A stretch of 64,000 nt of DNA from Bacillus salacetis (GCF_003581585.1 NZ_QXIR01000021.1:1-64000), one strand, 5' to 3'; counted from the stretch's first letter, positions 42,009 through 51,964 are shown. The notes: generated by a model not told the origin, from the sequence alone. Made by a program: numbers and translations.

Positions 42009-43835
42009 ATGAAGAAAGTTGGCATTACCCGGTCCATACATTTAAAGTTTGTTTTGATTTACGTCCTGCTTATCCTGCTGGCCATGCAGATTATCGGTGT
42101 GTACTTCGTACGAGAGCTGGAGGATAAGCTGATTACGAATTTCACACAGAACATTAAAGAGAATGTCCGGTTTTTAAAATATAATATTCGTGAAGAGATG
42201 CTCAGGGAGCGGACAGATAAAGATCTTAAGCTTGAGGCTGATGTTGCAAGTATCCTCGATGATTTTAGAGGCACGGATATATCAGAGGTCAGGGTCGTCG
42301 ACAGCAAGTTCCGGATCATTGGTTCCTCAAGAGCCGACAATGTTGATACAGTCGGCCAGCGTGCTACAGATACCATGGTGAAGAGGGCACTGGCGACGGG
42401 AAAAGAAATAGATCAAGCTTATCTCGATGAAAATGGAAACCGCATCTGGGTGTATACTTATCCAATCAGCAGCAGTAACGGAAAAGAGGAAATCGGTGCA
42501 ATCTATATCATTGCGAAAATAGAAACAGTGTATCAGCAGCTCGAGGAAATCAATAAAATCTTTTCCACGGGAACGGCGATTGCACTGATTATTACCGCGA
42601 TTCTCGGGGTGCTTCTCGGACAGACTGTCACAAGGCCGATTTCCGATATGAGGAAGCAGGCTCTTGCAATGGCAAAAGGCAACTTTTCACGTAAAGTAAA
42701 AGTCTATGGATATGATGAAATCGGGCAGCTTGCCATTACCTTTAATAACCTGACGAAAAGACTTCAAGAAGCACAGGCCACCACTGAAGGGGAAAGAAGA
42801 AAGCTATCTTCGGTCCTTTCATATATGACGGATGGAGTAATTGCAACTGATCGAAAAGGCCGGGTCATCCTGATTAATGATCCTGCTGCAAAGATGCTGA
42901 ATGTTTCACGTGAAACAGTCCTATCACAGCCGCTTGTTTCCCTTTTGGGATTGGATGAGAATTACACCTTTGAAGATCTTTCTAATGAACATGAATCTAT
43001 CATTTTGGATTACAGTACAAAAGAACAGCCTTATATACTAAGAGCTAATTTCTCCATCATTCAAAAAGAAACAGGTTTTGTAAATGGAATCATAACAGTT
43101 CTTCATGATATTACAGAACAGGAAAAAATCGACATGGAACGAAGAGACTTCGTTTCGAATGTTTCCCATGAATTGAGAACACCGTTAACGACAATGAGGA
43201 GTTATCTTGAAGCATTGGCAGATGGAGCTTGGCAGGATGAAGAGATTGCCCCGCATTTCCTGGATGTAACCCAGAATGAAACGGAGCGGATGATCCGTCT
43301 GGTCAATGATTTGCTTCAACTTTCTAAAATGGACAGTAAGGATTACCGTTTCAATAAAGAATGGATAGAATTCGTTGGATTTTTCCACAAAATCATCGAT
43401 CGCTTTGAAATGTCGAAAAATCAGAATGTCACATTTAAAAGGCATATGCCGGAAAAGGCTCTCTTCGTTGAAATTGATAAAGATAAATTGACTCAGGTCC
43501 TTGATAATATCATTTCCAATGCCTTGAAGTATTCGCCGGAAGGCGGGCTGATCACGTTCAGTATAATAGAAAAAGACGAAACGATTGTCGTAAGTGTGTC
43601 CGACCAGGGACTTGGTATCCCGCAAGACAACCTGACCAAGATATTTGAGCGGTTTTACCGGGTGGATAAAGCCCGTTCGAGACAAATGGGAGGCACCGGG
43701 TTGGGACTTGCCATTGCGAAAGAAATGATTACTGCACACGGCGGGACTATTTGGGCCGATAGTAAGGAAGGCAAAGGAACAACCATTTCATTTTCTCTTC
43801 CTTATGACAGTACACTAGAGGATGAATGGATATGA
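42009..43835 (+). CDS. walK: sensor histidine kinase WalK
   Basis: A 608-aa membrane kinase partner of WalR. Membrane helix 1 (about residues 12-32), an extracytoplasmic PAS-like domain, helix 2 (about 183-203), HAMP, a cytoplasmic PAS domain, the HisKA domain with H387 in NVSHELRTPL, and HATPase boxes NIISNALKYSPEGG, DQGLGIP and GGTGLGLAI. The coding sequence carries a perfect parS site. Localises to the septum in B. subtilis. Confidence 0.98.
   Translation: MKKVGITRSIHLKFVLIYVLLILLAMQIIGVYFVRELEDKLITNFTQNIKENVRFLKYNIREEMLRERTDKDLKLEADVASILDDFRGTDISEVRVVDSKFRIIGSSRADNVDTVGQRATDTMVKRALATGKEIDQAYLDENGNRIWVYTYPISSSNGKEEIGAIYIIAKIETVYQQLEEINKIFSTGTAIALIITAILGVLLGQTVTRPISDMRKQALAMAKGNFSRKVKVYGYDEIGQLAITFNNLTKRLQEAQATTEGERRKLSSVLSYMTDGVIATDRKGRVILINDPAAKMLNVSRETVLSQPLVSLLGLDENYTFEDLSNEHESIILDYSTKEQPYILRANFSIIQKETGFVNGIITVLHDITEQEKIDMERRDFVSNVSHELRTPLTTMRSYLEALADGAWQDEEIAPHFLDVTQNETERMIRLVNDLLQLSKMDSKDYRFNKEWIEFVGFFHKIIDRFEMSKNQNVTFKRHMPEKALFVEIDKDKLTQVLDNIISNALKYSPEGGLITFSIIEKDETIVVSVSDQGLGIPQDNLTKIFERFYRVDKARSRQMGGTGLGLAIAKEMITAHGGTIWADSKEGKGTTISFSLPYDSTLEDEWI
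42902..42917. promoter_or_regulatory. parS site within walK
   Basis: TGTTTCACGTGAAACA, full consensus palindrome, inside codons for NVSRET, the same reading frame as the parS in spo0J. About 32 kb from oriC. Confidence 0.97.
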
Positions 43836-45154
43836 AGTATGAACAAATTAAATCAATAACCCTCACATTTCTTGTGGTTTCAAGTATTTTTTTGACCTGG
43901 AATTTATGGACGTTTCAGCCAAGCCTTGAACCGATTGAAGAAAGTAACATTTCAGAAGATATCATCATCAGTGCCAAAAAGGACATGAGGGAGGTATTTC
44001 TCCCATTTAAAATCCTTTATCATAGGAATGATAAAACATTCGGAACTCAAAGACACTTGGAAATCGAAAATATGGTCAATCAAATCTCTGCATGGAATAT
44101 CATCGGGCTTACAGATATCACCCGAATGTTGACCAATGAGGAGTTCAAGGAACTGGTTCATGGTCAGGACAGAGTGGAATTGATATTTCCTGATCTCATT
44201 TCCTTTGACTTTTATAAGAATATAATAAGCTTTAACAATACAGACATCCCTCAAGATAATTTCGACCGCATAGTTGTCAGGACAACAGAAGGATCTCCTG
44301 ATTTTTCATCTGTTTACTTTGTCTCTTATTCTGACAAGAGAGTTTATGAGGGACGTATTGATTTATCAGCAATGGAGTCCTTTAAGGAGAATTTTGTGTC
44401 GAAGTCAATTAAGCACCCGGAATACTTTGCGTATGATCCAACTGACAGCCGTAGAATCTACCTTTCGGAAAATCCTATTGAAATGAACATCTACAGCTAT
44501 ATTATAGGTACAATTTCTTTGAACCGATTTGTGGATGCTTTGTTCAGTGAACCTAATTTGGTCAGCCGTGAATTGACCAATATTGGCGACGAATATAATG
44601 ATGATTCAAGTTTAATGACAGTGAATACAAACAATAAAACGTTCTCTTTTGTCAATATAGCTGAAGAAGCAGAAGGAGAAGCGAGTGTAAATGATTTGAT
44701 CACCCAGACCAGCAGTTTCATTAATGATCATGGCGGCTGGCCAGAGAAAAATGGCTTTTACCAGTACTTCGGGGTGAATAAGTCTCTTAGGCAGACCCAG
44801 TATCGTATGTTCATCCATGACCTTCCAGTGTTCAACGAAAGCGGAATGTCTGATTACTCGGTGGTTTTGGGGAATACAAATGTTTATAAATACTCCAGGC
44901 CATATACCAGCTTTGAAGGTATGACAGAAGATACCAGAAGCGTCACTCTCCCTGCCGGCGGGGATGTGATTGAGCGCCTGTTAGCGGACAATATCAATCC
45001 GGAACAGATTGAAGATATCATTCCGGGCTTTAAAATGTCGCAGACTGCTCCCAATCTCGTGAGCCTGGATCCAGCTTGGTACTATAAATATGGAGGTGCC
45101 TGGATTAGATTCCAGCCAGATGATGTTGGGGGGGTTCCTCTTGGATTGGAGTAA
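43832..45154 (+). CDS. walH: WalK regulator WalH (YycH)
   Basis: A 440-aa protein with one N-terminal membrane helix (about residues 8-26) and a large extracytoplasmic domain. YycH in B. subtilis binds WalK in the membrane with YycI and lowers its activity. ATG 43832 overlaps the walK stop (ATGA), supporting coupled translation; an ATG six bases earlier is also open. Confidence 0.93.
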   Translation: MKYEQIKSITLTFLVVSSIFLTWNLWTFQPSLEPIEESNISEDIIISAKKDMREVFLPFKILYHRNDKTFGTQRHLEIENMVNQISAWNIIGLTDITRMLTNEEFKELVHGQDRVELIFPDLISFDFYKNIISFNNTDIPQDNFDRIVVRTTEGSPDFSSVYFVSYSDKRVYEGRIDLSAMESFKENFVSKSIKHPEYFAYDPTDSRRIYLSENPIEMNIYSYIIGTISLNRFVDALFSEPNLVSRELTNIGDEYNDDSSLMTVNTNNKTFSFVNIAEEAEGEASVNDLITQTSSFINDHGGWPEKNGFYQYFGVNKSLRQTQYRMFIHDLPVFNESGMSDYSVVLGNTNVYKYSRPYTSFEGMTEDTRSVTLPAGGDVIERLLADNINPEQIEDIIPGFKMSQTAPNLVSLDPAWYYKYGGAWIRFQPDDVGGVPLGLE

Positions 45155-45950
45155 GACGAAAACAATTTTTATCATTGTCTTTTTGATTTTGGACATTTTC
45201 CTGTTAACGCTCTTCATTAACAAGTATAATGAAAATCAGTACGACTTCCTTGGTGAAGCGAAGCTTGAAGATAAACTGAAGCTGGAGAATATTAAATACG
45301 ATCTGCCTCCTTCCAAGGAACCTGAAAGCCAGCCTTATATCAATGCCATAACCAAAGCTTTTACTGAAGAAGAGATTAAGGAGTTAAAGGGTCAATCTGT
45401 CGAGGTATTGGATACAACGACTATTACCTCCGCACTGAAAGACAGCAGTTATGTCATCAGTGATAAGTTTAAGCCTGAAGAACTTAATGATTTTTTAGCT
45501 AAGAATGTCCTGCATGGAGACTCGTACTCTTTCTGGGAGATTGATGAGGATCAGCAAAGAATCCTCTATTACCAGACTTATAACGGAAAGACTCTTCTGA
45601 AGAATATCAATGGCGAACTGGCTATCTATTATAATGAAGATCGGAAAATCGTTTCCTATACACAAACCTTAATGACAGATTTTGAGGAGTTTCCCGATAA
45701 GAAATCCGTCATAACCCCTTTGCAGGCTCTGGAGACTCTCTATGACAAAGAAAAACTACCTTCAGACAGCACAGTAGGGACACCTGAAATGGGGTACTAC
45801 ACACTTGTGCCCGAAGCGGAGAGACAGGTGTTATCGCCTGCATGGCATTTCACAGTCAAGAAGGAAGGGGAAACAGATCATCTTTTCGTCAATGCCTTTG
45901 AAGGAAATATAATTGAGTTCAACAATACAGAAAAAGAATTACTGGAGTGA
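45141..45950 (+). CDS. walI: WalK regulator WalI (YycI)
   Basis: A 269-aa membrane protein beginning [20 protein letters not shown], the typical YycI start with one membrane helix, followed by an extracytoplasmic domain structurally like YycH. TTG 45141, six bases after a G-run, gives the conserved start and overlaps walH by 14 bases. Works with WalH to restrain WalK. Confidence 0.92.
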   Translation: MDWSKTKTIFIIVFLILDIFLLTLFINKYNENQYDFLGEAKLEDKLKLENIKYDLPPSKEPESQPYINAITKAFTEEEIKELKGQSVEVLDTTTITSALKDSSYVISDKFKPEELNDFLAKNVLHGDSYSFWEIDEDQQRILYYQTYNGKTLLKNINGELAIYYNEDRKIVSYTQTLMTDFEEFPDKKSVITPLQALETLYDKEKLPSDSTVGTPEMGYYTLVPEAERQVLSPAWHFTVKKEGETDHLFVNAFEGNIIEFNNTEKELLE

Positions 45951-45955
45951 GAGAA

Positions 45956-46750
45956 ATGTCCATGCATTTTAGTGTACTAGCCAGCGGCAGTACGGGGAAT
46001 GCCATTTTTGTTGAAACAGACCAGAACTCATTCCTCGTGGATGCTGGCCTGAGCGGTAAGCAGATGGAAGCTTTGTTTCAGAACATCGGCCGGAAAATTC
46101 AAGACCTTTCCGGGATCCTTGTGACTCATGAACACAGTGATCACATCAAGGGAATCGGAATATTGGCCAGAAAGTACGGGCTCCCTGTCTATGCCAATGA
46201 AAAAACGTGGAAAGCGATGGACCCTTTGATTGGGAACGTTCCTCTTGAGCAAAAATTTGAATTCGGGATGGAAAAGGTCCAATCCTTCGGCTCACTGGAT
46301 ATTGAATCCTTCGGTGTCTCCCATGATGCGGCTGAACCAATGTTCTATACTTTTCACCATGAAGGAAGGAAATTGGTGCTTGTAACAGATACCGGGTATG
46401 TCAGCGACCGCATGAAAGGGATCATCTCCAATGCCAATACGTATGTATTTGAAAGCAACCATGATGTGGACATGCTCAGGATGTGCCGGTATCCGTGGAG
46501 CATCAAACGCCGGATTTTGAGTGATGTCGGCCATGTTTCCAATGAAGATGCTGCCATTGCCATGAGTGAGGTCTTCGGTGACCAGACAAAGAGCATCTAT
46601 CTTGCTCATTTAAGTAAAGATAACAATATGAAAGACCTGGCCAGGATGAGTGTTTCCCAGACGCTTGAATCAAAAGGCATCAAAGTAGGCGAGCAATTCG
46701 ATTTGCTGGATACTGATCCTAAGAAACCGACACAACTGGTCGCAGTTTAA
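45956..46750 (+). CDS. walJ: metallo-beta-lactamase-fold protein WalJ (YycJ)
   Basis: A 264-aa MBL-fold nuclease-like protein. The metal motif [11 protein letters not shown] is present, with LVTDTGY and SNHDVDML, and the C-terminal LAHLSKDN. YycJ is described as a 5'-3' DNA exonuclease in Bacillus-type bacteria linked to mismatch repair. ATG 45956 lies eight bases after GGAG; the gene follows walI closely. Confidence 0.95.
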   Translation: MSMHFSVLASGSTGNAIFVETDQNSFLVDAGLSGKQMEALFQNIGRKIQDLSGILVTHEHSDHIKGIGILARKYGLPVYANEKTWKAMDPLIGNVPLEQKFEFGMEKVQSFGSLDIESFGVSHDAAEPMFYTFHHEGRKLVLVTDTGYVSDRMKGIISNANTYVFESNHDVDMLRMCRYPWSIKRRILSDVGHVSNEDAAIAMSEVFGDQTKSIYLAHLSKDNNMKDLARMSVSQTLESKGIKVGEQFDLLDTDPKKPTQLVAV

Positions 46751-46780
46751 GATGTTTAACAGTATTATTCAATAGGGAAA

Positions 46781-46814
46781 AAAGATGGAAGCGTTGATGC
46801 TTCCATCTTTTTTT
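46781..46814 (+). terminator. wal operon terminator
   Basis: AAGATGGAAGC pairs with GCTTCCATCTT, followed by TTTTT. Confidence 0.93.
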
Positions 46815-46815
46815 A

Positions 46816-46976
46816 GGCAATTTTAAATAAAGCCCCGGTAAATCGTCGTAAAAACCCCGCGAGCAGGGCAGAAAAGAGCTGCTCGTTCTTTTTCGAGAGT
46901 AAAACCTTTTAATACAGGGGAAAAAACCGGGACCTGGGATTTTTCTGAAAGCAGCAATATATGCGAATACAGCCTT
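46816..46976 (-). repeat. MITE-like element, copy 5
   Basis: Reverse-oriented copy with AAGGCTGTATTCGCAT at one end, and the shared AAAGGTTTTACTCTCG, GAACGAGCAGCTCTTTTC and CGACGATTTACCGGGG. Its other terminal repeat is truncated. It directly abuts the wal operon terminator. Confidence 0.75.
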
Positions 46977-47111
46977 TTTTTTATTTCTACCGTGTTTACG
47001 CACCTGCAAGTGGATAAATATGAGATTTTTTTATAAAATGAAAACAAAATTCCATTTTCCCTGACTATATTTTTGATGATGTAGGAAAATATAAAAGATG
47101 TACAGGAAAGG

Positions 47112-48344
47112 ATGTATCAGCAGATGGGTTATTATGATCAGGATTATGAAAATAAAAGATCAAAACAAAAAGGGAATCGCGGCGGGTATTTCCTTGCAAG
47201 CCTTATCGGCATAATATTGGGGGCCATTCTCGTTATTATTGCCCTGCCAAAGCTTGCCGATTGGGACGTGCTCCCGTATAATCCAAGCAGCAATCTGGCG
47301 GAGACTGATGAAGCTTATCACAACGGCAAAAACGGTAATGCAAAAAGCCTCTCCGTTGATGTGACCAGTGATGTGACAGCCGCTGTTGAGAAGGCTGAAG
47401 ATGCAGTTGTCGGGATCAGCAATATCCGCTCACAAAGTTTTTGGGAGCAGACGGGCCAGGAGGCCGGAACAGGGTCGGGAGTCATTTATAAAAAGGCTGG
47501 CGGAAAAGCATACATAGTCACGAATTACCATGTAATCCAAGATGCCGATCAGCTTGAAGTGACATTATCCGATGGGACCAAGCTGCCTGCAGAACTGCGA
47601 GGCGGCGATGTTTGGACAGACCTTGCTGTTTTGGAGGTAGATGGCAGTGGAATCAAAGCGGTAGCTGAATTTGGGAATTCGGATGAATTAAAGGCAGGAG
47701 AACCTGTGCTTGCAATCGGGAACCCCCTTGGCTTGGCGTTTTCTGGTTCAGTTACTCAAGGAATTGTCTCTGGAATCGAGCGGACAATACCAGTCGACAT
47801 CAATCAGGATGGTATTGAAGACTGGCAGGCCGAGGTCCTTCAGACGGATGCAGCCATCAATCCGGGAAATAGTGGAGGTGCCCTTGTCAATATTGCTGGT
47901 CAGCTTGTCGGCATCAACTCCATGAAAATTGCCCAGGAAGCGGTAGAAGGAATCGGGCTGGCTATCCCTATTAACGCTGCGCAGCCGATCATTGAAGATT
48001 TAGAGGAGTTCGGGGAAGTAAAACGACCGGCTATGGGTGTTTCACTTGAAAACGTAAATGAAATCACTGCATATCATCAACAGGAAACGCTGAAGCTTCC
48101 TGAAGATATTAAGGACGGTGTCATGGTTCGCCAGGTTGTTCCTAATTCCCCTGCTGCTCAAGCCGGACTGCAGGAACTGGATGTAATCGTTGAACTTGAT
48201 GGTGAAAAAATCACCGACATTATCGCCCTGAGAAAGCATCTCTATAATGAAAAAGACGTTGGAGATCAAATGAAGGTGACGATTTACAGAAATGGTGAAC
48301 TTCAAGAAGTGACCATGAAGCTGACAGACGAATCCCGTCTGTAA
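47112..48344 (+). CDS. htrC: HtrA-family serine protease HtrC
   Basis: A 410-aa membrane-anchored serine protease. One N-terminal membrane helix (about residues 25-45, YFLASLIGIILGAILVIIAL), a trypsin-like domain with H in TNYHVI, D in WTDLAVLEV and S in NPGNSGGAL, and a C-terminal PDZ domain. Acts on misfolded proteins outside the membrane. It follows the wal operon as yyxA/htrC does in B. subtilis. An ATG four codons later is an alternative start. Confidence 0.94.
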   Translation: MYQQMGYYDQDYENKRSKQKGNRGGYFLASLIGIILGAILVIIALPKLADWDVLPYNPSSNLAETDEAYHNGKNGNAKSLSVDVTSDVTAAVEKAEDAVVGISNIRSQSFWEQTGQEAGTGSGVIYKKAGGKAYIVTNYHVIQDADQLEVTLSDGTKLPAELRGGDVWTDLAVLEVDGSGIKAVAEFGNSDELKAGEPVLAIGNPLGLAFSGSVTQGIVSGIERTIPVDINQDGIEDWQAEVLQTDAAINPGNSGGALVNIAGQLVGINSMKIAQEAVEGIGLAIPINAAQPIIEDLEEFGEVKRPAMGVSLENVNEITAYHQQETLKLPEDIKDGVMVRQVVPNSPAAQAGLQELDVIVELDGEKITDIIALRKHLYNEKDVGDQMKVTIYRNGELQEVTMKLTDESRL

Positions 48345-48354
48345 TGTGGATAAC

Positions 48355-48397
48355 AAGGAAGCAGGAAAGTGACCATTACTTTCCTGCTTCCTTTTTT
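48355..48397 (+). terminator. htrC terminator
   Basis: AAGGAAGCAGGAAAGT pairs with ACTTTCCTGCTTCCTT, followed by TTTT. Confidence 0.95.
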
Positions 48398-48462
48398 AAT
48401 GATATGATGGCTTGTGGATAAATTAAACATAAAGATTAAACTATCAAGCGGAGGAAAAAAAT

Positions 48463-48621
48463 ATGATTTATTGCTGTAAAGAGCACGTTGAGCTTGCCAT
48501 GGACGTGATTGTGGATGAATATGAAGTTGCTCCAAAGTTAGAGCAATTAAAAGATACCCACGGATTATCCACAACCTGTGAATATTGCGAAAATGAAGCA
48601 GAATATATTGTGGCGAACTAG
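48463..48621 (+). CDS. yyzF: CxxH/CxxC small protein (YyzF-like)
   Basis: A 52-aa protein beginning MIYCCKEHVELAMDVIVDEY and containing TTCEYCENEAEYIVAN. The CxxH and CxxC pairs suggest a zinc site. It matches the CxxH/CxxC family found just upstream of rlmH in Bacillus. GCGGAGG precedes the ATG. A consensus DnaA box lies inside the gene. Function unknown. Confidence 0.85.
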   Translation: MIYCCKEHVELAMDVIVDEYEVAPKLEQLKDTHGLSTTCEYCENEAEYIVAN

Positions 48622-48715
48622 TATTCCCATACGACATGTGGATACTGGTTGTTGATATGTGGATAACTTCTGTGGATAACGTGTTTGTAAATCGTTTGTG
48701 AAGTGGGTGTGAATT

Positions 48716-49195
48716 GTGAATATCTCGATAGTAACCGTTGGTAAATTGAAAGAAAAGTATCTCAAGCAGGGAATCGATGAATATTTAAAACGTTTAAGTG
48801 CATATGCAAAAGTGGAAGTTATAGAGGTTTCCGATGAAAAGGCACCTGAGGAATTAAGTGAAACGGAAATGATTCAGGTCAAAGGAAAAGAAGGAGAGCG
48901 GATCCTTGCTAAAATTTCTCCGGATGCCCATGTCATCGCATTGGCCATCCAGGGAAAGATGAGGACCTCCGAGGACCTGGCTGACAACCTCGACAAACTT
49001 GCAACCTATGGGAAAAGTAAAATTACATTTGTGATCGGCGGTTCGCTGGGATTGAGTGCTGACGTCCTGAAGCGTGCGAATGAGACTCTTTCCTTTTCAA
49101 AAATGACCTTTCCCCATCAGTTGATGAGATTGATACTGGTGGAGCAGGTTTACCGGGCTTTTAGGATAAACCGGGGTGAACCGTATCATAAGTAA
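48716..49195 (+). CDS. rlmH: 23S rRNA pseudouridine methyltransferase RlmH
   Basis: A 159-aa SPOUT methyltransferase that methylates pseudouridine 1915 of 23S rRNA. The knot region [37 protein letters not shown]-type sequence and the terminal EPYHK are conserved. The start is GTG 48716. Its last 18 bases form the attachment-site sequence used by SCC elements in staphylococci, where this gene is called orfX. Confidence 0.97.
   Translation: MNISIVTVGKLKEKYLKQGIDEYLKRLSAYAKVEVIEVSDEKAPEELSETEMIQVKGKEGERILAKISPDAHVIALAIQGKMRTSEDLADNLDKLATYGKSKITFVIGGSLGLSADVLKRANETLSFSKMTFPHQLMRLILVEQVYRAFRINRGEPYHK
49178..49195 (+). other. SCC-type attachment site (attL)
   Basis: GAACCGTATCATAAGTAA at the 3' end of rlmH closely matches the direct repeat of staphylococcal SCC elements (GAAGCTTATCATAAGTAA). 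The AT-rich accessory region begins immediately after. The second copy was not found up to 64000. Confidence 0.75.
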
Positions 49196-49268
49196 CTGCA
49201 AACTAAAAAGGTACTTAATAATTCACGAATAAATTGGAGAAAGGTATATAATATATATTTTTGGTTAG

Positions 49269-49300
49269 AATCCTTTCTTATTGAAGGGATTTTGTTTTTT
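49269..49300 (+). terminator. terminator after rlmH
   Basis: AATCCTTTC pairs with GAAGGGATT (one G-U pair), followed by TTGTTTTTT. It isolates rlmH from the island. Confidence 0.65.
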
Positions 49301-49347
49301 ATGTCGAAATATAATGGTACTTTATGTTATTGATTGGGAGGGTTACG

Positions 49348-51459
49348 ATGCTCCATCAAAATAGATATGAAATAAAAGAAGTATTGTCAGACAAAGGTGG
49401 TATGGGATTAACCTTTAAAGGAACAGACAATAATTTGAGCAGAGAGGTCGTTATAAAGACATTAAGACCAGAACATATTCAAGATCCAGAAGAAGCTAAG
49501 AAGTTTTGGAGCTTATTTCGAGATGAGGCAATTTATCAAGCAAGATTAAACTACCCTTACATAGCGCAAATTTATGATTATTATGAAGAAAATGAAGCTG
49601 GTTTTATTGTTTTAGAGTATGCTGAAGGAAAATCACTTGATAACTTTAGTGAGCTCTTTAATCCTTCAAAAGAAAATCTAGATGAGACTTTGTTAGTAAT
49701 TGAACAAATAATAAAAGGTGTTATATATGCACATGAAAAAGGAATAATTCATCGAGATTTAAAACCTGAGAATATACTCTATGATAAACAAAAGAAGCTA
49801 GTTAAAATAATTGATTTTGGATTAGCTAAAATAAAAGAGGCAATCCCTAGACCTCATACTGTTTATCAATGGGGGACAAAAGGATACTTTGCACCAGAAA
49901 GGTACGAAGGTCTTGATCAAATTGGCATCACATTTGATACAGAAGAAAAGACTGATTATTATTCACTGGGTGTTATCTTTTTTGAACTATTAACAGGCTT
50001 GAAACCATATATGGAAATCAAAGAGGTCTTATCAAAAGAAATTCGTAGGATCTCTTCGTTTAGAAATGATATAAATACTGAACTAGACGAATTAATTTTT
50101 TCTTTAATGCAAATAAAGCCACATGAAAGATTAGGATCTTTAGAATCATTATTAAATGCAGTAAGAAAACATATTAAGTTAGGCTATAAGCCAGGTGTTT
50201 TGATAAATAGAATCAGGGATAATAATCAACTAAGAGATCCTATTCATGGTTATATAAATTTTAGTGATGAAGAGAAATTGGTAATAAATCATCCTGTTTT
50301 CCAGAGATTAAGGAGAATCAAGCAGCTAAGTACAACATATCTAACATACCCTGGAGCCACTCACGATCGTTTTGCACACTCTATGGGAGTAATGCATGTA
50401 GGAACTAAAATTTTTGATGAAGTTATTAGAAAAAATAGTAATTCCTTAGAATGGGATAACGAAGAAGTTAATAAGCAAAGACAGATGCTTAGACTAGCTT
50501 CGTTATTACATGATATTGGACATGCACCATTTTCGCATGTCGGTGATGGACTCTTTCCGACATCAATTCCTAACCACGAACGAATGGCTGAATATTTAAT
50601 TAAACAAACTGAACTAAAGGACATTATCGATAGAATCGGCAGTCAAAATGGTGGTTTTTCACATAAAGAAATTGCTGGACTTATAGTTGGGAATTATAAA
50701 AGTTCATATAGGTTAATAAGGGAGATCTTCTCAAGTCAGTTGGATGCCGACAAAATGGACTATTTACTTAGAGATTCTCGAATGACTGGTGTAAACTATG
50801 GTAATTTTGATATGGGACATTTAATTAGATCAATAAATATCGATTATCAATTAGATAATGATCCAATATTAGGTGTAGATAAGTCAGGTGTTCATGCATT
50901 AGAAGGACTTATTTTGGCAAGATATTTTATGTTTACCCAGGTTTATTTTCATAGAACACGAAGGATTTATGATAAAATCTTAGAAAAAATAATGTATAAT
51001 ATATTACCTAGTAATCAAATTCCGAGTGATATTAATGACTTTCTCAAATGGGATGATCATAAAGTTTTTGAAGTTATTAAGAATGATCAGACCTCCTTAT
51101 GGAACAAAATGTTTTATACTCGTAACCATCCTAAATTATTATTCGAACTATTTCCTCATGTAAATGATGAAGATAAAAAGTTTGCAGAACATATTAAGAG
51201 TGTTCTAACACAAAAAGGTTTTAATGATAATGAATTGATTATAGATAATATACAACATCCACCAATACGTTTTAGTGACGAAGAAGGAAATCCGCTAATA
51301 AGAATTTTAGAAAAGAATGGTGTTGCTAATTCTGTTAACAAGTACTCGTCAATTCTTTCCTCTTTAAATGATCCAATATATATTTTCAGAGTATATGCAG
51401 GTGAAGGGATAATGGCAGATGTGAAGAAGATAATTGAGGAGGAGACAAAACATGTCTAA
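49348..51459 (+). CDS. Ser/Thr kinase fused to SAMHD1/YwfO-like HD dNTPase
   Basis: A 703-aa two-domain protein. Residues 1 to about 285 are a Hanks-type kinase with a complete active site: glycine loop LSDKGGMGLTFKG, K37, HRDLKPEN (135-142), DFG (156-158) and APE (182-184). Residues from about 295 are an HD phosphohydrolase of the SAMHD1/dGTPase type, resembling B. subtilis YwfO: DPIHGYINF, FQRLRRIKQLSTTYLTYPGA, H344, H388-D389 in LLHDIGHAPFSH, and LDADKMDYLLRD (466-474) with intact metal residues. No membrane segment. Known HD relatives hydrolyse dNTPs. Kinase control of nucleotide depletion during phage infection is inference. ATG 49348 follows GGGAGGG by five bases. It overlaps the next gene by eight bases. 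Confidence 0.88.
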   Translation: MLHQNRYEIKEVLSDKGGMGLTFKGTDNNLSREVVIKTLRPEHIQDPEEAKKFWSLFRDEAIYQARLNYPYIAQIYDYYEENEAGFIVLEYAEGKSLDNFSELFNPSKENLDETLLVIEQIIKGVIYAHEKGIIHRDLKPENILYDKQKKLVKIIDFGLAKIKEAIPRPHTVYQWGTKGYFAPERYEGLDQIGITFDTEEKTDYYSLGVIFFELLTGLKPYMEIKEVLSKEIRRISSFRNDINTELDELIFSLMQIKPHERLGSLESLLNAVRKHIKLGYKPGVLINRIRDNNQLRDPIHGYINFSDEEKLVINHPVFQRLRRIKQLSTTYLTYPGATHDRFAHSMGVMHVGTKIFDEVIRKNSNSLEWDNEEVNKQRQMLRLASLLHDIGHAPFSHVGDGLFPTSIPNHERMAEYLIKQTELKDIIDRIGSQNGGFSHKEIAGLIVGNYKSSYRLIREIFSSQLDADKMDYLLRDSRMTGVNYGNFDMGHLIRSINIDYQLDNDPILGVDKSGVHALEGLILARYFMFTQVYFHRTRRIYDKILEKIMYNILPSNQIPSDINDFLKWDDHKVFEVIKNDQTSLWNKMFYTRNHPKLLFELFPHVNDEDKKFAEHIKSVLTQKGFNDNELIIDNIQHPPIRFSDEEGNPLIRILEKNGVANSVNKYSSILSSLNDPIYIFRVYAGEGIMADVKKIIEEETKHV

Positions 51460-51964
51460 TGAAAACACTAAGATTATTTCATACATTATAAAAAAATATG
51501 GACCTATAAAAGGTAAAAAGGCTTTTCAAAAAATATTTTATTTCCTAACTGAAAATGGGATACCTACAGGCTTAACATACTCGCTATATCATTACGGTCC
51601 TTATTCTTCGAAACTTGATACATTGACGGAACAGTTTGAGTTGAATGGAGCAATAAAACTTATCCAAAAAGGAATTGGTTACGAGTTAATTCAAGGTGAT
51701 AAAGTAGATGATATATTATCTGAAAATAAAGATGAAAAGACTAAAGATATTGATTTTATATTAGATAACTTACCTTTAGATAATCCTTTACAGTTGGAAT
51801 TATTATCAACAACACATTATGCTGCAAAAGTACAAAAAGAAATTTATGATGAAACAGATATTGAAGAGGTAGTAAAAGAAGTAAAAAGGATTAAGAAAAG
51901 TAAATTTACTGAAGACAATATTAAATGGTCCTACGAATATTTACAAAATCTTAAATGGATTTAA
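51452..51964 (+). CDS. YwgA-like protein, partner of the kinase-HD protein
   Basis: A 170-aa protein resembling B. subtilis YwgA: KKAFQKIFYFLTENGIPTGL then YSLYHYGPYSSKLDTLTEQF. In B. subtilis ywgA is the neighbour of ywfO, whose HD domain resembles that of the protein encoded just upstream, so the pair is conserved while a kinase has been added. ATG 51452 lies inside the end of the kinase-HD gene, with GAGGAGG upstream, indicating translational coupling. Function unknown; a regulator or substrate of the fusion protein is possible. Confidence 0.75.
   Translation: MSNENTKIISYIIKKYGPIKGKKAFQKIFYFLTENGIPTGLTYSLYHYGPYSSKLDTLTEQFELNGAIKLIQKGIGYELIQGDKVDDILSENKDEKTKDIDFILDNLPLDNPLQLELLSTTHYAAKVQKEIYDETDIEEVVKEVKRIKKSKFTEDNIKWSYEYLQNLKWI

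Larger units (their letters stand above)
48345..48679. other. DnaA-box cluster between htrC and rlmH
   Basis: Consensus TGTGGATAA at 48345-48353, 48413-48421, 48658-48666 and 48671-48679, TTATCCACA at 48565-48573 (opposite strand), and TGTGGATAC at 48637-48645. Six sites in 335 bp. B. subtilis is recalled to have an origin-proximal DnaA-box cluster at yydA (rlmH), which matches this place. Confidence 0.88.
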
